Shown here: positions 18,301 through 26,478 of the stretch, piece by piece
Position numbering within the stretch: position 1 is the stretch's first letter
Layout: every line of letters begins with the position of its first letter
Assembly (NCBI GenBank): GCA_015234115.1
Contig: JADFWP010000001.1
Coordinates: forward strand, 124,001-188,000
Direction: 5' to 3'
Source: Magnetococcales bacterium
GTDB taxonomy: Bacteria > Pseudomonadota > Magnetococcia > Magnetococcales > Magnetaquicoccaceae
DNA length: 64,000 nt
Translations under genes and position numbers: made by a program
The notes under the pieces: generated by a model
Databases searched by the model: none
Seen by the model: only the letters and a program-made list of their open reading frames with translations
What the model was told of the DNA's origin: nothing

Positions 18301-21300
18301 AACCTTGGCCAAAGGTTTGCCATCGGGATTCAGGGCCACCACCTGGAATTTCAACTGCGCGTCCTGCCGCCAGCGGTCGGGTTTGATGCCCAACAGAATG
18401 TCGGAGGGAAGCCGGGTCACCTGGGTGGCGGCGGTCACCCGTTCGCCATTGGCATCCTGGAACTCCATTTCGGCCAGCAGGGTTTGCGGCGTGAGCGGGG
18501 GTTCCAGTCCGGAGAACACCACCCGGCCACCGCCTCCATGGTCCAGGGTCAGGGATTGCACCGGCAGGAGCCGTTTTTTCCCATGCTCCGACTCGCCATC
18601 GGAGGAATCGCGATCCCCTGGTGCCACGACCCCTTCCCGGACCGCGCCGTTGGCAAAATGAAACCCTTCGTAGTCCTCGAACGTGATTCGCTTGGGTTGC
18701 AGCATGCCGCGCACCTGCACCGGCAACTGCCCGGCTGCGCCACCGGAGAGATACTGGACCTGAAGATCGAACCCGACCCGACCCGGTTCTGCTGGATCGT
18801 CGGGTTGCTGCGCCAGGGTGGCCTTCATGGTGGGCACCCGGAAGGCATCCACCCGGAACTGACCCGAGGATGGGGAGAAGCGGTCCGGAGCATCAGGATA
18901 AAACATTTCGACCGCGTAGTTGCCGGACTTGGCCTCCCTGGGAATTGGCCAGCGTTGCACGGCCACGCCACCCTCGTCCCACTCCAGGGGAAGCGTGGCA
19001 TACACCTGATCGCTGCCAAGATGACGGATGCGGAGCTGTCCGGGTCGATCGAGCGGACCCGGCGGTTCGAATCCCTGAGCCGAGGGCGTGCGGGCCAGAT
19101 GTTTCATCGAGACGGTCTCGCCCGCCCGCAGCAGGGTGCGGTCGAAAACGGTGGCAAAGAGCGCATCGGCGCGGGTCATCTCGGCAAGGGGCAGATTGAA
19201 CTGATACGGTTGAATCCCGGCATCCCACGAAGAGAGGGTGAAGGTGGCATCTGCACCGGATTGAACGCTGACAATCCAGGTGGAACCGGTTTCGGTATCG
19301 CACGCCGGGCTGTTTTTGCCGATCGGCATGGCGTCCGGCAACCGCACGATCCCTTCGGCATCGGTCTTTGCTGCGTGGATGAGCGCGCCTGCGCAATCGG
19401 TGATCGTCACCTGGGCGTCCGCCACCGGTTTGCCCTCATCCAGGGTGGTCACCCAGACCAGGGAGGAGGATTGTCCCCGTTTGAGGTGGGCTGCCAGATT
19501 GGTGACCAGCACCGTGGTCGGGACATAATAGGGCCTGGCCTCGCCATGCAGGGCTGCCCCCAGCCGGTCGCTGGCCACCTCCACCACATAATAGCCGGGA
19601 CCGGGCAGCGGAATGCCAACCACCTCGAACGCCTTGCCGCCACCCGGCTTGGGAACCGAGAACGGCTCCGGTTGCGCTTCCTGGTCAGAGGAGAGATTCT
19701 CGAAAACCGAGTGTTCGCCCGGTCGATGGGGCGACGGGAGGGTTTGGTTGGCGGTCTCCTTTTCCTCTTCCGTCACCGTGCGGCGCGCATCCTGGACCCG
19801 TTTCATCCAGGTGACGAACTCCAGAGGAGTCTTGACCCGCAGCATCCGTCCCCGCACCTCGGCAGGCTGGGGCCAGTAGCGATCCCGGATCGTCTGCCAC
19901 AAGGCACTCAACCGGTTGGCCGAGCGTGCGGCCTCGATCTCCTGAGCCTCAGAGCCGGGGTGTTCTTCGTCGAGGGGCAGCAGCGATTCCAGATTGCGCA
20001 GGGTGACCGGCAGCAGCGCCCCGCCCCCGGCTTCGATGATCCCGAAGGGAGCCGCAAACTTGGCCAAAGGCGGGGTCGGATCGGTCTGGATCGCCATCGG
20101 AAACCGATCCTGGTTGATCAACGTCCGTCCGGCGTCATCTTTGAGTAACGGCGGAATCTCCAGAGTGAAAGCTTCTTCCACCGGAAACGGGCCAGGGATG
20201 ATGATCTGATCCACCCACTCCCGCTCTTCCGCATCGTTGGTTTTACCCTGTTGCAAGGTTGAAGGATAGAGCGTGCCGTTTTTCCCCTTGAGCTGAATTT
20301 TCAAGGCGTCCGCGCGGGCGATGGGCGCGGAAAAGGAGAGCTGCATGGGGAGAATCGGCATGCAGTGGGCCTGTTTGTGGCTGCGCGGGCAGTCGAACCC
20401 GGCACTGAAAGAGTCGCGCACCTTGAAAGAGAGACGCTGTGCCCTGGTGCTCTCGATGCCGCCCGCCGAGCGGATCCCCTGCTCCCAGACCAGTTCGACC
20501 GGCGTGGCATTGGGGAAGCGTTGTTGACACTGGACCACCACGAGTGGCGAATCATCCCAGGTGGCCAGGTCGAGCAGCGTCTCCATGGGGGTGGCCTGCG
20601 CTTGCAGACGGTCGGCATACAGCGCCTTGAGTCCGCCGGTCAGGTATCTGGCAAGATAGTTGTTGGGGAAATAGCCCTGAAGCTTGAGGATGGTCTGGCG
20701 TTCCTCCCCCTCCAGCAGGTGGACCCCGACCCGCTCGCCGACGCCGGGAATGACGCAATGAAGATGGGCCTGCAATGAGGCCCGATCCAGCGGCGTGTTG
20801 GCTCCAAGGACGAAAACCTGGTCTTCGGTGATCATCTGGTAGGGCTGATGCGCAAGAATGGCGGGTTCACCGGTCACCAGACGGTAAAATTTCTCCCCTT
20901 TCACGGGCAGGTTGTCGAGACTGCGCAACTCGGGGCGGGGGGTGAAAGTGCAGCCCAGCCCTGGAGGCAGGAGATGCTCGAACTCATAGACCCAGTTGCG
21001 ACCATCGAGCCATCGGCCCTGACCGATCACGGGACATTCGACGGTAAAGGGGAAAACGGTTTGCCTGGAATCGCCAAAAGCCACCATCGGTTTGCCAAAA
21101 CGGACCGCCACCTGTCGGGTTTGGGTGGTGAGCACCCCTTGAGGTGAAAAATGTTCGATCTGGACCGACGGTGGATTTTCCGGTTGGCCTGCCGCCTGAA
21201 GCCCCTGCGTGGCCAGCAGCCAGAGCAACGCAGCCATGGCCAGGAGGGACAGGGGAAGCTGACGGAGGATGCGGAGAAGGGCATGATCGATCTTGGGCAT
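15328..21300 (-). CDS. Bacterial alpha-2-macroglobulin family protein (YfhM-like)
   Basis: Start MPKIDHALLRIL with signal-like hydrophobic stretch; MG domains; thioester motif YPYSCLEQR; 4-bp ATGA overlap with pbpC. Confidence 0.93.
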   Translation of the reverse strand: MPKIDHALLRILRQLPLSLLAMAALLWLLATQGLQAAGQPENPPSVQIEHFSPQGVLTTQTRQVAVRFGKPMVAFGDSRQTVFPFTVECPVIGQGRWLDGRNWVYEFEHLLPPGLGCTFTPRPELRSLDNLPVKGEKFYRLVTGEPAILAHQPYQMITEDQVFVLGANTPLDRASLQAHLHCVIPGVGERVGVHLLEGEERQTILKLQGYFPNNYLARYLTGGLKALYADRLQAQATPMETLLDLATWDDSPLVVVQCQQRFPNATPVELVWEQGIRSAGGIESTRAQRLSFKVRDSFSAGFDCPRSHKQAHCMPILPMQLSFSAPIARADALKIQLKGKNGTLYPSTLQQGKTNDAEEREWVDQIIIPGPFPVEEAFTLEIPPLLKDDAGRTLINQDRFPMAIQTDPTPPLAKFAAPFGIIEAGGGALLPVTLRNLESLLPLDEEHPGSEAQEIEAARSANRLSALWQTIRDRYWPQPAEVRGRMLRVKTPLEFVTWMKRVQDARRTVTEEEKETANQTLPSPHRPGEHSVFENLSSDQEAQPEPFSVPKPGGGKAFEVVGIPLPGPGYYVVEVASDRLGAALHGEARPYYVPTTVLVTNLAAHLKRGQSSSLVWVTTLDEGKPVADAQVTITDCAGALIHAAKTDAEGIVRLPDAMPIGKNSPACDTETGSTWIVSVQSGADATFTLSSWDAGIQPYQFNLPLAEMTRADALFATVFDRTLLRAGETVSMKHLARTPSAQGFEPPGPLDRPGQLRIRHLGSDQVYATLPLEWDEGGVAVQRWPIPREAKSGNYAVEMFYPDAPDRFSPSSGQFRVDAFRVPTMKATLAQQPDDPAEPGRVGFDLQVQYLSGGAAGQLPVQVRGMLQPKRITFEDYEGFHFANGAVREGVVAPGDRDSSDGESEHGKKRLLPVQSLTLDHGGGGRVVFSGLEPPLTPQTLLAEMEFQDANGERVTAATQVTRLPSDILLGIKPDRWRQDAQLKFQVVALNPDGKPLAKVPVTVELLEHQTFSHRKRLIGGYYEYVHHNEIKRLAEFCSGITDAQGLIDCEGSSPVEGEVLLQARATDGKNQASFAHASVWIYKNEQTWFEVEHHNRMDLIPEKNTYEPGEEAVLQLRMPFREATVLITVEREGILDHFIRPVTGDNPTVRVPIRGHFAPNVFISAMAIRGRVSGVEPTALIDLGKPAFRLGYARLKVGWKAHELAVKVTTDQAVCKVRDTVTATIQVAPPTGRALPGDAEVAVAVVDEGLLELKPNDSWNLLAAMMQKRSIQVETSTALEQVIGRRHFGRKSFSPGGSGGRLKMERQLLDTLLLWQGRVKLDAQGRAQVTIPVNDQLTSFRVVAVAHAGADLFGTGETAFRTAQDLILHSALPPVVREQDRFLAGFTVRNSSNRPLTVQVQATLLAQASPGLSSSADLPTLAPLSMTLEPGASHVARWEITVPVGLRQLSWEVAATADGAEDRLAVSQEVTPVHPVGVVQATLQQTGEKLEFPVRPPVDALPNRGGIRLVVQDRLTWDLAGVREYMAAYPYSCLEQRLSKAIATQDAESWERLSAALPTYLDGDGLAKFFPRLDQGSDSLTSYLLAISHENGWSIPDEPRKKMIEGLQKFVQGKIARRSPLPAADLNLRKLAALEAISRYQTVANEAISPLTIEPRHWPTSGVIDWLNLLNRTPKLPDRGKRIQDALQNLRNRVQWQGTTVALANEQHDAMWWLLVSGETNLHRLLLGVLNESSWKEDLPRLVRGMLARQVKGHWASTPANAWGVVALKQAARKLDAVAVTGVSKAELAGSAQTLEWSSAPHGDILDFPWPATPEPQKLLFDHQGTGKPWVTVQSRAAIPLKQPMTNGYRLSRTVTPVARKTEGVWSQGDVIRVRLEFEADSDMGWVVVIDPIPTGSAILGSGLGRDSAILDQTGKGSEAKTRRPSFEERRFDAFVAYYEWLPRGQWSVEYTVRLNNPGQFILPASRVEAMYLPDLFGAVPVEPITVQP

Positions 21301-21504
21301 GGATCCGGCTCCAAGGATGGCGGCATGTGGCTTGCGGCAGGGATTTGGATTTATATCATCCGACGAATGGCAACGCAACCAGCCGGTTTGCCCTGGCCAT
21401 GGAGCATGCAAAAGGAGCGACACACAAAGATCTCAGGCAACTGCGGATCGACACCGGGCGGTATCGATCCGCAGCCATTGCGCGGTGGAATGGGCCTGCC
21501 TGGT

Positions 21505-22785
21505 TCAGAATCGATAGCTCCAGTTCAATTCCATTTCAAACTGTTTCATCTGCAACGAACCTGTCTGAAAAGGTGTATTGGGATTGGAACCTTCGACCCG
21601 CTCGTTCAGGGCATGCGCTGCCGAAAAATCGATGCTGCTGTGATCCGAAACTTTCTTGCTGACCCCAAATGTCACATGTTGCGTAATGGTGGCGGGAGCC
21701 AGAATGTTGAACAGGGCCTGTTTGCTGGGAACCACCTGGTTGGCGATGCTGTAGCCGGCGCGCAACACCCACTCCTCATCCGCCTGCCATTGCACACCCG
21801 CTTTATAGATCGTCATGTCCTGCCAGCCAAAACCCAATCCATCATTCGTACCCAGGGAGATGGTGCCGGGGGTCAGCACGATGTCATTGCTGTTGCCAAT
21901 GGAATGAATGTCACTGAAAAACAGTTTCTGCACATCGAGCAGAGTGGTCCAGGCAGGGGCCGGTTTGTAGGCGACCCCGAACTGCAAGGTGGGAGGAATG
22001 TCAAAATCACCCTGTTCGGCCAACAGCCCCGCATATTTGTCAAACGAGGTCATATACAGGCGGGTTTGATAGGAGGATCCCACGGAAAACGCCTGGGTTG
22101 GTTGCCAATACCATCCCAGTTTCAGACCGCCTCCATAAGAATAATCGTATCCGTTGTTGGTGACCGCAGTGGGATTGGCCGACAATCCGCTGAAGGGTTG
22201 CAGACCTTCCACTTTGATGCGCTGGACCGCCAGCACCGGGGCGATGCCAAGAGTATGTTCCGGGTTGAGCTGTTTGGCATAGTTGAGGCCCATGAACAGT
22301 TGTGCCATGTCAATACTGGTTGGGACGGTCGTCATGCCGGGAGGCGCGAAGTTGCCGAAAACCGCCAGGTCATATTCGGTATTCATGCCACCGTTGCCAC
22401 CGATACTCACCCCAAAAGAACTGGTGGAGTCTAACGGTTTGTTCCACCCCAGATGCGGAATCAGAAAAAAATCATCCGATTTTTCAAATGTGCCCGTGGG
22501 GATGAAAGGAACCCCGGGAGGCGTGGCAGAGGGAGGATCTGCGGTGAATCCCCGATCCGGCTTGAACCAGGTGAGTCCCACATCCAGACGATGACCGACA
22601 TGCGCCATCAATGCGGGATTGACCGCCGTTCCCATGGCATCCGTCGGCATGGCCACCCCTGCTCCGGCCATTCCTTTGCTAATCGTTCCAAATCCATAAG
22701 TGTAATAACCATTGCTGGCTTCTGTCGGTGCAACCCAACAGATCGCCGCCATCAGCGCCCCTGCACCCTGCCACCACCATTTCAT
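21505..22785 (-). CDS. OMPP1/FadL-family outer membrane transporter
   Basis: MKWWWQGAGALMAAICWVAPTEASNGYYTYGFGTISKGMAGAGVAMPTDAMGTAVNPAL typical FadL N-terminus; C-terminal aromatic LNWSYRF. Confidence 0.9.
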   Translation of the reverse strand: MKWWWQGAGALMAAICWVAPTEASNGYYTYGFGTISKGMAGAGVAMPTDAMGTAVNPALMAHVGHRLDVGLTWFKPDRGFTADPPSATPPGVPFIPTGTFEKSDDFFLIPHLGWNKPLDSTSSFGVSIGGNGGMNTEYDLAVFGNFAPPGMTTVPTSIDMAQLFMGLNYAKQLNPEHTLGIAPVLAVQRIKVEGLQPFSGLSANPTAVTNNGYDYSYGGGLKLGWYWQPTQAFSVGSSYQTRLYMTSFDKYAGLLAEQGDFDIPPTLQFGVAYKPAPAWTTLLDVQKLFFSDIHSIGNSNDIVLTPGTISLGTNDGLGFGWQDMTIYKAGVQWQADEEWVLRAGYSIANQVVPSKQALFNILAPATITQHVTFGVSKKVSDHSSIDFSAAHALNERVEGSNPNTPFQTGSLQMKQFEMELNWSYRF

Positions 22786-23160
22786 GCATGATTCTCCTGT
22801 GTGTTGGATGTGACAATCCTGACCCCTGGGAGCAGACCCATTGGGTAATCTGAACCGCATTTGTTTCGGGAAAAATACACTTCCCTTGCAGGTAATTACG
22901 GTTTAGATTGGCATTTCAAGAAATAGTTGCAGATTTCACGTTTCAGGAAACAAAAAATCACGGCCATTCGGTATTCAAACGCTTTAATTTTCAGATGCAA
23001 GCGGACAAAAAATCATTAGAATTTCATGCAAGCTGCACCCCTTGCAATGGACATTATTAAAATTTTAGTTATTTTATCTTGTCTGCCGATGGAAGGAGGT
23101 GCAGGAAGGAATCACCTGGCATGCGGTTGCAAATCAAGCAGGAACCGTTGCCATCCTGCT

Positions 23161-24069
23161 TCAGGAATGAACTCCCAGGATTTCGCGGATTTTCTTCTTG
23201 AATTTCTGCTCGCCGCCCTGCCAGTACATCTCGCGCGCATTCACGAACACCACCTCTCCCTTGCGATCCACGATGGCGGCGCCGAGAAGACTCTTTTTCG
23301 GTTGGTTGTCGTTGTTGACAATGCGGATGCCGGGCGTATCCATTTCGATCGCCTCGTCCTTTTGCACCAGAATGTTGGGACGGTGACCGTGAACCACGGT
23401 ATGGATATCCAGTTCTTTCAACAGTTTGCTGATCTTGGCATTGCGTTTTTCGCCGTCGTGGGAACAGCCGTGATAGTACAGACGCGCCCGCTTGATATTG
23501 CCCATCAACACCTTGCCCTCCTCATGCCGGAACAGGGCGTGATCCCCCTCGTAAAAAGCCTTGCGCACCCGGTCGTTGAAGCGGTTCAGGGGTTTTTTCT
23601 CTTCCAGGATCTGCAACAGGAAACGCAACAGATGCAGGGTTGGATAGCCATGCAAAAACAGGGTATTGCCAAAGACATGGACCAGATCGCGGCTCCGGAT
23701 GAAAGCCACGCGCTTCTCCCCCAGATGTTGATACTGCCCCCGCTCCACCCGATGGAGAATTTCCAGTTCGTGGTTGCCGTTCAGGATCCGCAGGTCGCAT
23801 CCTTTGGGGGCGCTGCGCTCCAGGACCATGAAATAATCGATCATTTCCAGTGAGGGCGCCCACTTGTTGAGCCAATCTCCGGTATGAATCACCCGGATGC
23901 CGTGAATCCCCTTGCGCCACTCACCCTGTTTGTCGCACACCCCGACGATCTTCAGGGCATACTGCACCGCACGCAAATCGTTGTCGGTGTCAGACAATAC
24001 CACCGCGAAACGAGGCTCTTTCGAGTTGTCGTGCTTTTTGTCCTGTTTTTTGTCCTGCTTATTGCCCAT
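23161..24069 (-). CDS. Calcineurin-like metallophosphoesterase, variant first motif
   Basis: VVLSDTDND ... HTGDWLNK ... LNGNHELE ... VVHGHRPN. Confidence 0.8.
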   Translation of the reverse strand: MGNKQDKKQDKKHDNSKEPRFAVVLSDTDNDLRAVQYALKIVGVCDKQGEWRKGIHGIRVIHTGDWLNKWAPSLEMIDYFMVLERSAPKGCDLRILNGNHELEILHRVERGQYQHLGEKRVAFIRSRDLVHVFGNTLFLHGYPTLHLLRFLLQILEEKKPLNRFNDRVRKAFYEGDHALFRHEEGKVLMGNIKRARLYYHGCSHDGEKRNAKISKLLKELDIHTVVHGHRPNILVQKDEAIEMDTPGIRIVNNDNQPKKSLLGAAIVDRKGEVVFVNAREMYWQGGEQKFKKKIREILGVHS

Positions 24070-25099
24070 GCTCCATCCTCAATCCCCATGCGGCACGGTT
24101 CAGGGCGATTTCCTCTGCGGCGGTCAAGGCCGCCCAATAGGAACCCGTGTCGGCAATCCCTTGCCCGGCAATGTTATGTGCGGTGCCATGATCAACGCTG
24201 GTACGCACGATGGGAAGATTCAAAGTGACGTTAATCGCATTGCCAAAAGCCAACATTTTCAACGGAATCAACACCTGATCGTGATACATGCCGATCACGG
24301 CGTCGTATCCGGCCCGCGCCTTGGGATGAAACAGCGTATCGGCAGGCAACGGCCCCCTCAGAAACGGGAATTCTTCTGCCAACGCCCGACAGACCGGACC
24401 GATCAGGGTCAACTCTTCCTCCCCGAACGCCCCATCCTCTCCCGCATGCGGGTTCAGACCCGCCACCACCACCCGTGGTTCGGGTATGGCGAAATCGACC
24501 CGCAACGCTTCCAGCGTCAGCCGGATGATCTGGTGCAATCCCTCCCGGCTCAGGGTGGCCGGCACCGAGGCCAGGGATTGATGAATGGTCGCCGGAACCA
24601 CCCGCAATCCGCTGCCTGCCAGCATCATCACCGGGCAATCCACACCCGTCAGACGGGCCAGCAGCTCGGTATGACCCGGAAAATCGAACCCGGCGGCATG
24701 AATCGAACCTTTGTGAATGGGCGGCGTGACCATGGCCGCCACCTGCCCGGTCTGCGCCAGACGACAGGCGGTTTCGATGCTCTCCACCACGGCTGCGGCA
24801 TGACCGGGATGGGGCTTGCCAAATTGAAACACCCCCGGCTCCGCTCTGGCCTGGGTGGCCAGGATGTCGAAACAGGCCGGGTTCGTGCCCAGATCCTCCG
24901 ACCACCGCTCGAAAACGCGAAAGGCCACTTCCAGCCCCAAATGACGGGCGGTGCGCGCATAGACCTCCGGATCCCCGACATGCAACAGCCGGCAGGAGGC
25001 ATCGGCGCGCTGCCGGGAGTCAACGAACGCCTTCAACACGATCTCGGGACCCACACCCACCGGATCCCCCATGGTCACAGCCAGCGGCAACCCCTTCAT
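24059..25099 (-). CDS. pdxA: 4-hydroxythreonine-4-phosphate dehydrogenase
   Basis: MKGLPLAVTMGDPVGVGPEIVLKAF; GLNPHAGEDGAFG; YHDQVLIPLKMLAFGNAINVTLNLPIVRTSVDHGTA. Confidence 0.97.
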   Translation of the reverse strand: MKGLPLAVTMGDPVGVGPEIVLKAFVDSRQRADASCRLLHVGDPEVYARTARHLGLEVAFRVFERWSEDLGTNPACFDILATQARAEPGVFQFGKPHPGHAAAVVESIETACRLAQTGQVAAMVTPPIHKGSIHAAGFDFPGHTELLARLTGVDCPVMMLAGSGLRVVPATIHQSLASVPATLSREGLHQIIRLTLEALRVDFAIPEPRVVVAGLNPHAGEDGAFGEEELTLIGPVCRALAEEFPFLRGPLPADTLFHPKARAGYDAVIGMYHDQVLIPLKMLAFGNAINVTLNLPIVRTSVDHGTAHNIAGQGIADTGSYWAALTAAEEIALNRAAWGLRMEHGQ

Positions 25100-26478
25100 C
25101 GATACTCCACATACGCCCGCAGACGGATATCCCGCAACCATTGGTTGTAACGGGCTTGCAATTTCGATTCCATCACCCGCTCTTCCAACTCCTTGCCTTG
25201 TGCTTCCAGCGAACCCGGAGCCAGACTTTTCTTCTCCTCCACCCGAATCAAGTGCCAGCCGAACGGCGTGCGTACCGGCTGGGAAATCTCCCTGGGAGGC
25301 AACCGGAAGGCAACCTCCTCAAACGGGGCCACCATGGTGCCCGTTCCGAACCAATGCAGATCGCCCCCTTCCGAGGCCGTCGCGTCCTGGGAGTATCGAC
25401 GGGCCAACTCGGCGAAGTCTTCGCCGCGCATGGCCTCCTGACGGATCTTGAGAATGGACTCCAGGGCCTGACGCTCCTCGGCCGGGCTGGCCTCTTTCGA
25501 CAGCTTGATCAGGATGTGACGTGCCCGCACCTGGGTCAATTCCGCTGCCGAAGCCCCTTTTGACCGACCCTGGCGTTTCTCCAGCACCATCACCACATGG
25601 AATCCCTGCGCCGTGCGAAACGGTGCCGCCACTTCGCCGGGCTTCAGCGAAAAGACCACGGATTCCATCTCCGGCATCAGTTCGCCCTGTTTGAACCAGC
25701 CAATCTCCCCACCCTCGATGCCGCTCGGATCATCGGAATACTGCCCGGCCAGCGTGGCCAGAGAGGCACCCTGTTTCAATTGATTCGCCAGTTTCTCGGC
25801 CAGTTCCGCTTTTTCCTCGATCCGGGTATTCGAGGCCGTGTTGTCCACAGCCAACAGAATCTGCCCCAACCGGACCTCCCTGGGGCCTTCCGTTCCTTCG
25901 GAAGCGCGGTGCAGGGATTGAATCTCTTCGGGCGAGACCGAAACCAATGGCCGGATCACCTTGTTGATCAGACGGCCTTTCATCAACTGATCGCGCAACC
26001 CCTGACGGTATGCGTCCAGATCGATTCCCTGACTGGCCAAGGCGCCGGGCAGCGCCCCCAGGGGCAGATTGTTGTTGTGTTCCACCTGGCTCATCACCGC
26101 ATCGATATCCTTTTCATCGACCGTGATGCCCAACTGCTCGGCCTGCTGCTCGCGCAAGACCCGCTGGATCAACTCTTCCAGCACCCGCTTGCGGATCACG
26201 ACCGGATCCACATCCCCCCCCTCCTTGCCGATGCGCGCCAGCATCGGACGGGCCACCTCATCCACATCCGAAGCCGTGATGATCCGTGGCTTGACCGGCT
26301 TTTCCGAGATGATGCCCGCCTCCACCACCGCCACGATCCGATCCGACAGTCCGGCCTCAACCGGTGCGCCGGACCAGAAGGCCAGCACGCAGCCCAACGC
26401 CAGACCCGCCAGACCCGGCCAATCCCCCCAAGTGCGTCTGACTTGGGCCGCTCCATACCGCTCAGGAAGAGAATCCAT
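25096..26478 (-). CDS. surA: Periplasmic peptidyl-prolyl isomerase/chaperone SurA-like
   Basis: Signal-like N-terminus (GLALGCVLAFWSGAPVEA), SurA_N region, two PpiC rotamase domains (GEIGWFKQGELMPEME; GDLHWFGTGTMVAPFE). Confidence 0.94.
   Translation of the reverse strand: MDSLPERYGAAQVRRTWGDWPGLAGLALGCVLAFWSGAPVEAGLSDRIVAVVEAGIISEKPVKPRIITASDVDEVARPMLARIGKEGGDVDPVVIRKRVLEELIQRVLREQQAEQLGITVDEKDIDAVMSQVEHNNNLPLGALPGALASQGIDLDAYRQGLRDQLMKGRLINKVIRPLVSVSPEEIQSLHRASEGTEGPREVRLGQILLAVDNTASNTRIEEKAELAEKLANQLKQGASLATLAGQYSDDPSGIEGGEIGWFKQGELMPEMESVVFSLKPGEVAAPFRTAQGFHVVMVLEKRQGRSKGASAAELTQVRARHILIKLSKEASPAEERQALESILKIRQEAMRGEDFAELARRYSQDATASEGGDLHWFGTGTMVAPFEEVAFRLPPREISQPVRTPFGWHLIRVEEKKSLAPGSLEAQGKELEERVMESKLQARYNQWLRDIRLRAYVEYR

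Noticed and set aside
19055-19080. tRNA-like T-loop sequence ggttcgaatccc
   Set aside because: Lies within the A2M coding region with no acceptor, D or anticodon stems; chance match.
17191-20148. 985-aa plus-strand ORF antisense to alpha-2-macroglobulin
   Set aside because: No recognisable domain; the minus strand has a convincing A2M with signal-like N-terminus and CLEQ motif.
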